Shown here: piece by piece, positions 53,905 to 62,623 of the stretch | How the letters are laid out: each line of letters starts with the position of its first letter | How positions within the stretch are numbered: position 1 is the first letter of the stretch | DNA from: Sphingomonas sp. FARSPH | Lineage (GTDB): Bacteria > Pseudomonadota > Alphaproteobacteria > Sphingomonadales > Sphingomonadaceae | Assembly (NCBI RefSeq): GCF_003355005.1 | Contig: NZ_CP029985.1 | Location: forward strand, 558,001-622,000 | Reading direction: 5' to 3' | Length of the DNA: 64,000 nucleotides | Notes under the pieces: generated by a model | The model's database searches: none | What the model was told of the DNA's origin: nothing | The model's input: only the letters and a program-made list of their open reading frames with translations | Program-made: the position numbers and the translations under genes

Positions 53905-55497
53905 TTATGCCGCGAACTGGTTCATCGTGTTGTGCGCGCCGCCGGCCTTCAGCGCGGCCTCGCCGGCGAAATAGTCCTTGTGGTCGTCGCCGATGTCGCT
54001 GCCGGACATGTTCTGGTGCTTCACGCAGGCGATGCCTTCGCGGATTTCGCGGCGCTGGACGTTCTTGACGTAGCCCAGCATCCCCGCCTCGCCGAAATAT
54101 TCGCGCGCCAGATTGTCCGTGCTGAGCGCCGCCGTGTGATAGGTCGGCAGCGTGATGAGATGGTGGAAGATGCCCGCCCGCGCGCTCGCATCCTTCTGGA
54201 ACGTGCGGATACGCTCGTCCGCCTCCACCGCCAGCGCGCTGTCGTCATAGTCCGCGCTCATCAGACGCGCCCGGTCATAGGCCGCAACGTCGCGCCCCTC
54301 GTCCGCCCAGGCATCATAGACCTGCTGGCGGAAGTTCAGCGTCCAGTTGAAACTGGGCGAATTGTTGTAGACGAGCTTGGCATTGGGCACGACCGCGCGG
54401 ATGCGATCGACCATCGAGGCGATCTGCTCGATATGCGGTTTTTCCGTCTCGATCCACAACAGGTCGGCGCCGTTCTGCAGGCTGGTGATGCAATCGAGCA
54501 CGCAGCGGTCCGCCCCCGTCCCCTCGCGGAACTGATACAGGTTCGACGGCAGCCGCTTCGGGCGGAGCAGCTTGCCCTCGCGCGTGATGACGACGTCGCC
54601 GTTGCCGATCTGGGAGACGTCGACCTCGTCGCAATCGAGGAACGCGTTATACTGGTCGCCCAGATCGCCGGCCTTTGTCGAATAGGCGATCTGCTTGGTC
54701 AGCCCCGCGCCCAGCGAATCGGTGCGCGTGACGATGATCCCGTCTTCAACGCCGAGTTCGAGAAAGGCGTAGCGGCAGGCGCGGACCTTTTGCAGGAAAT
54801 CCTCGTGCGGCACGGTGACCTTGCCGTCCTGATGCCCGCACTGTTTCTCGTCGCTGACCTGGTTTTCGATCTGCAGCGCGCAGGCGCCCGCCTCGATCAT
54901 CTTCTTCGCCAGCAGATACGTCGCCTCCGCATTGCCGAACCCTGCGTCGATGTCGGCGATGATCGGCACGACATGCGTCTCGTGCGCATCGATCTTGTGC
55001 AACAGACGATGGGTATTAACCACGTCACCCGCCGCCTTGGCCGCGTCAAGTTCCCGGAACAGCAACGACAGCTCGCGTGCATCCGCCTGGCGGAGGAACG
55101 TGTAGAGCTCCTCGATCAGCGCAGGCACGCTCGTCTTCTCATGCATCGACTGGTCGGGCAGCGGGCCGAATTCGCTGCGTAGCGCCGCGACCATCCAGCC
55201 GGACAGATAGAGGTAACGTCCCTTGGTCGTGCCGAAATGTTTCTTGATCGCGATCATCTTCTGCTGGCCGATGAAGCCGTGCCAGCAGCCCAGCGACTGC
55301 GTATAGGCCGCCGGGTCCGCGTCATAGGCTGCCATGTCGCGGCGCATGATCGCGGCGGTGTAGCGCGCGATGTCCAGCCCGGTGCGGAAACGGTTCTGCA
55401 GGCGCATCCGCGCCACTGCCTCGGCATCGATCCCCGCCCAGGTGGGCTGGCCTCCGATCGTTTGATGCGCGGTTCCGATGGTCTGCTGGTACGTCAT
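53905..55497 (-). CDS. aceA: Isocitrate lyase (long form)
   Basis: 530 residues from the ATG at 55497 (GAGG eight bases upstream). Splits isocitrate to glyoxylate and succinate for growth on acetate and fatty acids. The catalytic Cys is C220 in DEKQCGHQDG; also WTLNFRQQVYDAW and the end MNQFAA. The length exceeds the 430-residue E. coli form and matches the alphaproteobacterial group. The probable regulator gene scfR is just upstream on the same strand; inverted repeats lie between. Malate synthase is not in the window. Confidence 0.97.
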   Translation of the reverse strand: MTYQQTIGTAHQTIGGQPTWAGIDAEAVARMRLQNRFRTGLDIARYTAAIMRRDMAAYDADPAAYTQSLGCWHGFIGQQKMIAIKKHFGTTKGRYLYLSGWMVAALRSEFGPLPDQSMHEKTSVPALIEELYTFLRQADARELSLLFRELDAAKAAGDVVNTHRLLHKIDAHETHVVPIIADIDAGFGNAEATYLLAKKMIEAGACALQIENQVSDEKQCGHQDGKVTVPHEDFLQKVRACRYAFLELGVEDGIIVTRTDSLGAGLTKQIAYSTKAGDLGDQYNAFLDCDEVDVSQIGNGDVVITREGKLLRPKRLPSNLYQFREGTGADRCVLDCITSLQNGADLLWIETEKPHIEQIASMVDRIRAVVPNAKLVYNNSPSFNWTLNFRQQVYDAWADEGRDVAAYDRARLMSADYDDSALAVEADERIRTFQKDASARAGIFHHLITLPTYHTAALSTDNLAREYFGEAGMLGYVKNVQRREIREGIACVKHQNMSGSDIGDDHKDYFAGEAALKAGGAHNTMNQFAA

Positions 55498-55507
55498 GGC
55501 ACTGCCT

Positions 55508-55579
55508 CGCTGCAAAATGATGCAATGCAATGTACAACGATTTACAGCCGATCGGCCGGTTTTACCATTTTTTGCAGCG
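55508..55579. promoter_or_regulatory. Inverted repeat spanning the aceA promoter
   Basis: Perfect ten-base arms CGCTGCAAAA (55508-55517) and TTTTGCAGCG (55570-55579), 52 bases apart, with an extra TGCAATGCAATG next to the first. RamB-type regulators bind TTTGCAA-like sites, so this fits control of aceA by the neighbouring ScfR-like protein. Confidence 0.65.
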
Positions 55580-55632
55580 TCGTTCGGTCAATCTCGCGTA
55601 CACTAATTTGTAATTATGTCATCTTATTCACA

Positions 55633-57024
55633 TCAATCACCGGCGAAGGCGAAACCCGACACGCCTCTGTCCCGATCGCTGATCAGCAGCGGCCGACCCG
55701 TCGGCGGGGCGGAGCGTTGCGGGCAATCGGCGCGGTGACAGGCACTACAGCCAAGCCCGATCGGCGTCGCATCGCCTTTCAGGTCGATACCGCGCGCGAC
55801 CGCCAGGCCACCGGCCATATCCGCCGGCACGCCCAGGCCGATCGCGAATTCCGCGACCACCGCTCCATAGCGCCGCCGCTGCGGCGTCACCGTTCGCGAC
55901 ACGGTCAGCCAGCGCGCGCCATCCTCCAGTTCGACGAGCTGGATCGCGAGGTCGCCGGGCCGGTCGAACGCATGGTGGATGCGCCAGAGCGGGCAGCGGC
56001 CCTTCGCCTCGGCAAGCGGCGACGCGCTCGATCCGGCGAAGCGCTTGGAACATTGCCCGGCGCGGTCGACGCGGATCAGGAAGAACGGCAGCCCACGCGC
56101 GCCGACGCGGTGCAGCGTCGTCAGTCGGTGCGCCACCTGTTCGAACCCCGCACCGAAGCGGCGCTGCAGCAGCTCGAAGTCATAACCGGTCGATTCGCAT
56201 GCGCGCAGGAACCGGGCATAGGGCATCATCACCGCAGCCGCGAAATAGCTGGCCAGATGTCGGCGGAACAGACGCTCCGCCGCGCGATCGGCGAACCCGG
56301 CCCCCTTGGCGAGCGCATCGATCTCGCCGCGCGCCTCGATCAGCGCGAGCTGATAGGCAGCGGCGAAGCTGCGCGAGGCGGGGTCGAGCGTTTCGCTGAG
56401 CTGCAGCTGGCGCGCATGCAGGTCGAGCCGGTGGAGCAGGTCGGGCATTACCTCGAACGGCAGGATGCGGATCGTCAGCTGGTGCTTGACGCGCAACCGC
56501 TCGGCGATCGCGCCGTACAGATCGCCCGCGCCCATGCGCAGTTCGTCGGCCAGATTCTCAGCGATGCCATCGAGGTCGGGAAAATGCCCCCGCCACCGCT
56601 CGATCTCGCGCCGCACCTCGCCGACGGGATCGACACCCTCCGCCGCGATGCCGCTGCCCCCGCCCGCGCCCAGCCGATCATAGACACGCGCAAACGCCTC
56701 CGCGCCGCCGGGCGCGCCCGCAATCCACTCGGCCAGTTCGTTGCGATCGATCTCGAGGTCCGCGAACATCGGATCGGCGAGCCTGCGCCGCAACGCCGCC
56801 TCGCCGCCGCCCGGCTCACCCGCGGTCAGTGCGCGCGGATCGAAGTCGTAGGATTCGGCGAGCTTAACGAGCAGCGCCGCCGACAGCGGCCGCTGGTTAC
56901 GCTCGACGAGATTGAGGTAGCTCGGCGAGATCGCCATCGCCTCCGCCATCGCCGCTTGGGTCAGCCCGGCCTGCCGTCGCAGCCGCCGCACCGCATGCCC
57001 CGCGAACAATTTGCGCTCCGCCAT
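55633..57024 (-). CDS. ScfR/RamB-type HTH regulator of acyl-CoA metabolism
   Basis: 463 residues from the ATG at 57024. Cro-like helix-turn-helix in 1-65 (RRQAGLTQAAMAEAMAISPS, then LNLVERNQRPLSAALLVKLA), an IrrE/ImmA-like (DUF955) central part (LADELRMGAGDLYGAIAERL, YFAAAVMMPYARFL), and a C-terminal ScfR domain (GLGCSACHRADCPQRS). Proteins of this type control glyoxylate/propionate genes and bind short-chain acyl-CoA. The position directly upstream of aceA supports this. The Cys-rich end may bind metal. Confidence 0.92.
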   Translation of the reverse strand: MAERKLFAGHAVRRLRRQAGLTQAAMAEAMAISPSYLNLVERNQRPLSAALLVKLAESYDFDPRALTAGEPGGGEAALRRRLADPMFADLEIDRNELAEWIAGAPGGAEAFARVYDRLGAGGGSGIAAEGVDPVGEVRREIERWRGHFPDLDGIAENLADELRMGAGDLYGAIAERLRVKHQLTIRILPFEVMPDLLHRLDLHARQLQLSETLDPASRSFAAAYQLALIEARGEIDALAKGAGFADRAAERLFRRHLASYFAAAVMMPYARFLRACESTGYDFELLQRRFGAGFEQVAHRLTTLHRVGARGLPFFLIRVDRAGQCSKRFAGSSASPLAEAKGRCPLWRIHHAFDRPGDLAIQLVELEDGARWLTVSRTVTPQRRRYGAVVAEFAIGLGVPADMAGGLAVARGIDLKGDATPIGLGCSACHRADCPQRSAPPTGRPLLISDRDRGVSGFAFAGD

Positions 57025-57206
57025 CGATCCTCCTTGTCGAGCGACAGAGGTCATCGACCCAGCAAACTTTGTCAATTCATTACAGATACACGAAACCCAG
57101 CTCAGATGCCGTACACATCATGACCGCGGCCGCCGGCAGCGAACGGCTGGCCGGTGGAAAACCCTGCGGTATCAGGGTCGTCGAAAGTTTCCTGGGGAGG
57201 AAAGGT

Positions 57207-57232
57207 GCCCGCTGGCGTCATCGCCGGCGGGC
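57207..57232 (-). terminator. Hairpin after the doc gene
   Basis: GCCCGC-GGCG arms and complement with one bulge around TCAT, 20 bases after the doc stop; the rest of 57025-57251 shows nothing clear. Confidence 0.6.
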
Positions 57233-57251
57233 ATTCCAGTTTATAGGTGGC

Positions 57252-57641
57252 CTATTCCACCACCACTCGCGTTTGAAACCAGGCTGCCAAGGCGTTTTCC
57301 GGACATTCGCCCGCTGCCAGCGCCAGCACCACCTCGATCGCATCCACCTTTTCAAAGATGATCTCGACTGCGTTCAGCTTGAGGAAAAGACGCGCGATCA
57401 CCCACGCCGTTCGTTTGTTACCATCAACGAATGGATGGTTGCGCGCGATGCCATAGGCGTAAGCCGCTGCCAGCGCGCATAGATCCTCCTCGCCATGGGC
57501 ATGTTTGTTGACCGGTCGCGCCATCGCCGACTCGAGCAGCCCCATGTCTTTCACACCCGCCGGGCCGCCATGTTCGGCGAGTTGGCGATCGTGGACGGCG
57601 ATTGCGATATCCGCGGAAAGAAATCGCGGCAGCGCGGTCAT
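57252..57641 (-). CDS. doc: Doc-type toxin (Fic fold, death-on-curing)
   Basis: 129 residues. Fic motif HPFVDGNKRTAW (H69, D73, N75, K76), the Doc version with K in place of the usual Fic glycine, so it likely phosphorylates EF-Tu (as P1 Doc). Also MGLLESAMARP at the start of the domain. Its start overlaps the antitoxin gene stop by four bases. It is preceded by an AbrB-type antitoxin rather than Phd, a known but less usual pairing. Confidence 0.93.
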   Translation of the reverse strand: MTALPRFLSADIAIAVHDRQLAEHGGPAGVKDMGLLESAMARPVNKHAHGEEDLCALAAAYAYGIARNHPFVDGNKRTAWVIARLFLKLNAVEIIFEKVDAIEVVLALAAGECPENALAAWFQTRVVVE

Positions 57642-57865
57642 GTGGCAAGCACGGCAAGGATGTCGCGGTCCTCGCGCATGATCGCTTCGGCCGCCTTCAT
57701 CGCCTCGACGAAATCCGGGTCATGCGCGCGTATCCCGTAGCCGCCGGGTTGTTCGGGCAGAAAAACCTTATCGCCAACGGCAAGACGCAGCTTGGCCAGC
57801 ACTTCCTTGCTTAGGATGATGCCCTGCGAATTGCCGATTTTGATGATCTTCGTCTCGATGCTCAT
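57638..57865 (-). CDS. AbrB/MazE/SpoVT-type antitoxin
   Basis: 75 residues: MSIETKIIKIGNSQGIILSK, KLRLAVGDKVFLPEQP, the swapped-hairpin AbrB DNA-binding fold, then a C-terminal part (FVEAMKAAEAIMREDRDIL) likely to bind and silence Doc. The start is the ATG at 57865; the longer open frame is not supported. It overlaps doc (ATGA), the usual antitoxin-first order. No ribosome site is seen, so it may be leaderless. Confidence 0.93.
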   Translation of the reverse strand: MSIETKIIKIGNSQGIILSKEVLAKLRLAVGDKVFLPEQPGGYGIRAHDPDFVEAMKAAEAIMREDRDILAVLAT

Positions 57866-57886
57866 ACGAGCGTTATAACATACTCG
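57866..57886. promoter_or_regulatory. Candidate operator/promoter of the toxin-antitoxin pair
   Basis: GTTATAAC palindrome at 57872-57879 within CGAG...CTCG flanks, right at the antitoxin start. The TATAAC can also be a -10 for a leaderless message. AbrB-type antitoxins bind such sites to autoregulate. Confidence 0.5.
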
Positions 57887-57940
57887 CGGCGTCATCGCCA
57901 TCCCACGGCACCAGCGCGACGACCCTGCGTTGAGCCGCGC

Positions 57941-58903
57941 ATGACCCATGGCTTGGCCGCGCGTATCCGCGAGAATATCGTTCTGTACGGCGCGCTGGCC
58001 GCCAATCTTGGGATCGGCGTCGCGAAATTCATCGCGGCCGCGATCACCGGTTCCTCGTCGATGCTGACCGAAGGCGTGCATAGCTGCGTCGACAGCGGCA
58101 ATCAGATCCTGCTGCTCTACGGCCAGCACCGTGCGAAGCGGCCGCCCGATGAAATCCATCCGTTCGGCTATGGCCGCGAACTCTATTTCTGGGCGTTCGT
58201 CGTCGCGATCCTGATCTTTGCGGTGGGCGCCGGCGTGTCGGTGTACGAAGGATATCTGCATATCATCGAGCCGGAGGAGCTGGTCGATCCGCTGGTCAAT
58301 TACATCGTCCTTGCCATCGCGATGGTCCTTGAAGGCTCGTCATGGTTCCTTGCGATGCGCGAATTCCGCCGCGCGAAGGGCGAGCTTGGCTGGTGGCAGG
58401 CGGTGCGGCGATCGAAGGACCCGGCCGGCTTCATCGTGCTGTTCGAAGATTCCGCCGCGCTCGCCGGCCTCGTCATCGCCGGGCTCGGCGTCTGGGCGAG
58501 CCATGCGTTCAACGATCCGCGCATCGATGGCGTCGCGTCGATTCTGATCGGCCTGATCCTCGGCCTGGTCGCGGTGCTACTGGCGCGCGAGGCGAAGGGT
58601 CTGTTGATCGGCGAGCGCGCCGATCCGCAGGTGGTCGAGACGGTGCGCGGCATCGTCGCCGCCCATCCCGCCATCGCCCACGTCAACCACGTCCGCACCA
58701 TCCACACCGCCCCCGATTCGATCTTCGTCGCGGTCAGCGCCGATTTCCAGGATGCGATCACGATGGGAGAGGGCGAGGCGCTTATCGAGATGCTGGAAGA
58801 CAGATTGCGCGCCGCCGTGCCGACGCTGAGTTCGATCTACATTCGCCCCGAAGCCCGCGAAAATGCGATACTGAGCACTGCAGACCGCGGCCTGGACGGC
58901 TGA
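57941..58903 (+). CDS. Cation diffusion facilitator (CDF) transporter
   Basis: 320 residues with six transmembrane segments and a C-terminal cytoplasmic metal-sensing domain. Metal site in TM2: H47 and D51 in EGVHSCVDSGNQ. TM5 has FEDSAALAGL, with D170 and A173-type residues instead of HxxxD, a pattern of the Fe/Zn/Mn subgroups. It should export divalent cations by proton exchange. Divergent from the toxin-antitoxin operon. Confidence 0.92.
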   Translation: MTHGLAARIRENIVLYGALAANLGIGVAKFIAAAITGSSSMLTEGVHSCVDSGNQILLLYGQHRAKRPPDEIHPFGYGRELYFWAFVVAILIFAVGAGVSVYEGYLHIIEPEELVDPLVNYIVLAIAMVLEGSSWFLAMREFRRAKGELGWWQAVRRSKDPAGFIVLFEDSAALAGLVIAGLGVWASHAFNDPRIDGVASILIGLILGLVAVLLAREAKGLLIGERADPQVVETVRGIVAAHPAIAHVNHVRTIHTAPDSIFVAVSADFQDAITMGEGEALIEMLEDRLRAAVPTLSSIYIRPEARENAILSTADRGLDG

Positions 58904-58935
58904 CGCTTCCCAGAAAATCAGATAGGCTGCCGACC

Positions 58936-59604
58936 ATGCCACGCTTTATCCTGCGCCCGTTGCTCGCCCTGATGATGACGTTCGTCGCGCTGCTCGGCGC
59001 GACGCCAGCCTGGGCCGCGGTGACAATCACCTTTTGGAGCCACGAATTCGGCAACAGCTTCCCGCACGCCTTCTTTACATTGCGCGGCGTACCGGATGCG
59101 GGCGGCGCGCCTGTCGACGCCAATTACGGCTTCACCGCGAAGGCGGTGACGCCCGCGCTGTTGATGGGCACCGTGCCCGGCCGGCTCGACATCTCCAAGC
59201 CGACCTACATCCAGGGCAGCGACGCGCAATTCTCCGTGACGCTCACCGACGCGCAATATGCCGAGGTGCTGAAACTGATCGCGGCGTGGGACGACAAGAC
59301 CGGCGATGGGCATTACAACCTCAACAGCCGCAATTGCATCCATTTCGTCAAGGAAGCCGCGCGGATCGCCGGGCTGACCGGGCTCGACCAGCCCAAGCTG
59401 ATGAAAAAGCCGCGCTCGTATCTTCAGGCGGTCGCCGCCGCCAATGTCGGGCACATCCAGCCGGTGAACATGCACGGCAAGGCCTATCTCGCCGCGCTGC
59501 CGCCGCTTACGAGCGCGCCGATCGTCGCTGCCCCCGGCCCGGCCGGCCCCGCTGCGGTCGTGCCGCCGGCCCCGGCGACGGTACAGCCGCTACCCGCGCA
59601 ATAG
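58936..59604 (+). CDS. Secreted LRAT/NlpC-P60-like protein
   Basis: 222 residues from the ATG at 58936. Signal peptide ends after WAA. Permuted papain-like fold motifs: H44 in SFPHAFFTLRG and C134 in NSRNCIHFVKE, which resembles the NCEHF of LRAT-type enzymes. The tail is Ala/Pro-rich. Could cleave or transfer acyl groups or peptides in the periplasm; activity unproven. It follows the CDF gene by 32 bases on the same strand. Confidence 0.7.
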   Translation: MPRFILRPLLALMMTFVALLGATPAWAAVTITFWSHEFGNSFPHAFFTLRGVPDAGGAPVDANYGFTAKAVTPALLMGTVPGRLDISKPTYIQGSDAQFSVTLTDAQYAEVLKLIAAWDDKTGDGHYNLNSRNCIHFVKEAARIAGLTGLDQPKLMKKPRSYLQAVAAANVGHIQPVNMHGKAYLAALPPLTSAPIVAAPGPAGPAAVVPPAPATVQPLPAQ

Positions 59605-59645
59605 CGGCCGCGCCGCCGCCCCATCCATTGGCGCGGCGGGGGCGA

Positions 59646-60431
59646 TCACATCGCGGTCCAGCCGCCGTCGACCGACAGGTTCGCGCCGGTGATCGCCTTC
59701 GCTGCGTCGCCGCACAGGAACAGCGCGAGCGCGGCGACCTGTTCGGGCGTCACGAATTCCTTGGTCGGCTGCGCGGCGAGAAGCACGTCGTTCATCACCT
59801 GCTCGCGGGTGAGGCCGCGCGCCTTCATCGTGTCGGGAATCTGCGCCTCGACCAGCGGCGTCCAGACATAGCCGGGCGAGATGCAATTGGCGGTGATGCC
59901 CTGCGTTGCGGTCTCGATCGCCACGGTCTTGGTCAGCCCGACGAGGCCGTGCTTCGCCATCACATAGGCGGACTTGTTCGGGCTCGCGACCAGGCTGTGC
60001 GCGGAGGCGGTGGAGATGATCCGTCCCCATCCCTTCGCCTTCATGTGCGGCACGGCCGCCTGCATCGCATACCAGGCGCTCGTCATGTTGATCGCGACGA
60101 TCGCCTCCATCTTCTCGGCCGGGAACTGGTCGATCGGCGCGACGTGCTGGATGCCCGCGTTGTTAATCAGGATGTCGACGCCGCCAAGCTCATGTGCGGC
60201 GCGATCGATCATCGCGCGGATTTGTTCGGGCTGGGTCATGTCGGCGGCATCGTACAGCGCCCCCGCCCCGCTTACGGCGGCCAGTTCGCCCCGCGTTGCC
60301 TCGATCGCCTCGGTGTCGCCGAAGCCGTTGATGACGACCGCCGCACCTTCCGCCGCCAGCGCACGGGCATAAGCGAGCCCGATGCCGGAGGTGGATCCGG
60401 TGATGACGGCTGTCTTGCCCTTGAGGAACAT
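59646..60431 (-). CDS. 3-hydroxybutyrate dehydrogenase (SDR)
   Basis: 261 residues from the ATG at 60431 (GGGAGA upstream). NAD motif TGSTSGIG at 11-18, NNAG, catalytic Ser in STASAHS, Y156 and K160 in SAYVMAKHG, and SPGYVWTPLVEAQI, as in D-3-hydroxybutyrate dehydrogenases. It would interconvert 3-hydroxybutyrate and acetoacetate, in PHB or ketone-body use. Convergent with the LRAT-like gene. Confidence 0.93.
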   Translation of the reverse strand: MFLKGKTAVITGSTSGIGLAYARALAAEGAAVVINGFGDTEAIEATRGELAAVSGAGALYDAADMTQPEQIRAMIDRAAHELGGVDILINNAGIQHVAPIDQFPAEKMEAIVAINMTSAWYAMQAAVPHMKAKGWGRIISTASAHSLVASPNKSAYVMAKHGLVGLTKTVAIETATQGITANCISPGYVWTPLVEAQIPDTMKARGLTREQVMNDVLLAAQPTKEFVTPEQVAALALFLCGDAAKAITGANLSVDGGWTAM

Positions 60432-60538
60432 CGGCGCATTCTCCCTTTTTCTGGCCGCTTCATGCCCGCTTGCCCCATCCGGTTGCAACCGGGCGCCGCG
60501 ATGCGCATTCGTAACGGCAGCACAACGGAGACCTGCCC

Positions 60539-61453
60539 ATGCGCCTCGACGATTTCGATCCCAACGACATCGATGTCGGTGAGGCGCGTGAAGGCGGCGG
60601 ATTTGGCGGCGGCGGTGGCGGCGGTCTGCTGTTCGGGCTGCTGCCGCTGATCGGCAGCCGCTTCGGCTGCGGCGGGATCGTCGTCGTGCTGTTGCTGTTG
60701 GCGGTATTCGGCGGCCTCGGCAATCTCGGCGGCATGCTGGGCGGCGGCGGCAACACGCCCGCCGTGACGCAGCGCGAGCAGGGCGGCGGGTCGGCGGCAG
60801 AGGTGACGCGGCTGTGCACCACCGACGCCAATGCCAAATCGGCGTGCAACGCCTTCCAGTCCGCGCAAAAGACGTGGTCCGCGATCTTCGCAGGGCAGGG
60901 CGCGAAGTTCGAGAAGCCGGGCCTGCGCTTCTTCTCGGGCAGCGGCATTTCTGGCTGCGGCGCGGCGCAATCGGCGATGGGCCCATTCTATTGTCCGACC
61001 GACCACGACATCTACCTCGACACCAGCTTCTTCAACGAACTGGCGAACCGGTTCGGTGCGAAGGGCGATTTCGCGCAGGATTATGTGATCGCGCACGAAT
61101 TCGGCCACCACATCCAGAACCTGCTCGGCACGTCGGACCAGGTGCAACGCGTGCAGCGCTCGTCGAGCGAGGCAGAGGGCAATGCCGCCTCCGTCCGGCT
61201 GGAATTGCAGGCCGATTGCTACGCCGGTGTCTGGGCGGCGAAGAACCGCGACCGGATGGACGCGACCGATCTTCAGGAGGGGCTGACCGCCGCCAACGCG
61301 ATCGGCGACGACACGCTGCAGAAGGAAGCGCAGGGACGCGTCGTCCCCGACAGCTTCACGCACGGCACCTCCGCGCAGCGCGTTTACTGGCTGAAGCGCG
61401 GGTTCGAGACGGGCGACCCCGCCCAGTGCGATACGTTCAACGGTGCGGTCTGA
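60539..61453 (+). CDS. ypfJ: YpfJ-type neutral zinc metallopeptidase
   Basis: 304 residues. A cytoplasmic glycine-rich start (GGGFGGGGGGGLLFG) followed by one transmembrane helix near 46-62, then the catalytic domain with H186EFGHH (HExxH-type ligand pattern HEFGHH), YCPTDHDIYLDTSFF, and LELQADCYAGVWA (third ligand). This is the YpfJ/PF04228 family of unknown substrate. It is alone; a strong hairpin follows. Confidence 0.94.
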   Translation: MRLDDFDPNDIDVGEAREGGGFGGGGGGGLLFGLLPLIGSRFGCGGIVVVLLLLAVFGGLGNLGGMLGGGGNTPAVTQREQGGGSAAEVTRLCTTDANAKSACNAFQSAQKTWSAIFAGQGAKFEKPGLRFFSGSGISGCGAAQSAMGPFYCPTDHDIYLDTSFFNELANRFGAKGDFAQDYVIAHEFGHHIQNLLGTSDQVQRVQRSSSEAEGNAASVRLELQADCYAGVWAAKNRDRMDATDLQEGLTAANAIGDDTLQKEAQGRVVPDSFTHGTSAQRVYWLKRGFETGDPAQCDTFNGAV

Positions 61454-61471
61454 CCGCAACGGATATCCGTT

Positions 61472-61493
61472 ACCCCGGCACGCCTGCCGGGGT
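61472..61493. terminator. Terminator between convergent ypfJ and the MDR gene
   Basis: Nine-base perfect arms ACCCCGGCA/TGCCGGGGT around CGCC. Confidence 0.7.
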
Positions 61494-61507
61494 GACGGAC
61501 AGAGCCC

Positions 61508-62497
61508 CTAGATGCGCACGAGCATCTTGCCGGTGTTGCCGCCGGAAAACAGCGCCAGGAACGCGTCGGGCGTCTTCTCCAGCCCCTCGAACACCGTCTC
61601 CTGCCGCTTGAGCTTGCCCTCGGACAGCCAGCCGCCCATGTCGCGATAGAATTCGCCCGCACGGTCGATGTAATCGCTGACGATGAAACCCTGCATCCGC
61701 ACCCGGTTGCCGATCAGGCGGGCGAGATATTTGAGCGACGTCGGCTCCGCGGAATTATAGACGTCGATCATCCCGCAGATCGCGAAGCGCGCATGGACGT
61801 TGGCATGCGCCAGCGCCGCGTCGAGATGCTCGCCACCGACATTGTCGAAATAAACATCGATGCCGTTGCGCGCGACCTCGCCCAGCGCCTTCACCACCGG
61901 CACGCCGGCCTTGTAATCGACGACCGCATCCGCACCAAGCGACTGGACCCAGGCGCATTTGTCGGCACCGCCCGCGGAGCCGATGACATGGCACCCCTTC
62001 GCCTTGGCGATCTGCACCACGGTCGATCCGACCGCGCCGGCGGCGGCCGAGACGAAGACCGTGTCGCCTTCCTTCAGCTGCGCGACCTCGATCAATCCGA
62101 AATAGGCGGTCATTCCGGGCATGCCGAGCTGACCCAGAAACGCCTGCGGATCGACGTCGAGTTGCGGCAGCGGCTGCACCTGCTCCGCGGGCAGGATCGC
62201 CTCGTCGCGCCAGCCGCCGAAATGCTGGACCATGTCGCCGGCCGCGAACCGGTCCGACCGGCTTTCGACGACCCGCCCGACCGCACCGCCCTGCATCGGC
62301 TTGTTCAGCTCGAACGGCGGCGTATAGCTTTTCACGTCGTTCATACGGCCGCGCATATAGGGATCGACCGACAACCACTGGTTGGCGATCCGCACCTCGC
62401 CATCGGCAAGGTCGCGCGTGCCGAGGTCGATCAGCTCGAAATTGTCCATCGTCGGCATGCCATGCGGGCGCGACGTGAGGCTCCAGGCTCTGGCCAT
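61508..62497 (-). CDS. Zinc-independent MDR NADP-dependent oxidoreductase (CurA/PTGR-like)
   Basis: 329 residues from the ATG at 62497 (AAGGAG). Motifs: VDPYMRGRMND, MPGMTAYFGL, the NADP-binding AAAGAVGSTVVQIAKAKG, and VYFDNVGGEHLDAAL. It lacks Zn ligands. The family reduces alkenals/enones or curcumin with NADPH (CurA, PTGR). The longer frame upstream has no site. Confidence 0.92.
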   Translation of the reverse strand: MARAWSLTSRPHGMPTMDNFELIDLGTRDLADGEVRIANQWLSVDPYMRGRMNDVKSYTPPFELNKPMQGGAVGRVVESRSDRFAAGDMVQHFGGWRDEAILPAEQVQPLPQLDVDPQAFLGQLGMPGMTAYFGLIEVAQLKEGDTVFVSAAAGAVGSTVVQIAKAKGCHVIGSAGGADKCAWVQSLGADAVVDYKAGVPVVKALGEVARNGIDVYFDNVGGEHLDAALAHANVHARFAICGMIDVYNSAEPTSLKYLARLIGNRVRMQGFIVSDYIDRAGEFYRDMGGWLSEGKLKRQETVFEGLEKTPDAFLALFSGGNTGKMLVRI

Positions 62498-62550
62498 ATT
62501 CCATTCTCCTTCGCGGGACAGCTTGGCCCCATCAGTTTTCAATCGCAACG

Positions 62551-62585
62551 AAAAAGGCCCGGAAAGACGATGCCTTCCGGGCCTT
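62551..62585 (-). terminator. Rho-independent terminator of the DUF2171 gene
   Basis: Eleven-base perfect arms (AAGGCCCGGAA and complement) and a CCTTTTTCG run on the minus strand, 39 bases after the stop. Confidence 0.9.
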
Positions 62586-62623
62586 CTCCTGGGGATCCCG
62601 CAGGATCCTTATTGTCGAATGGC

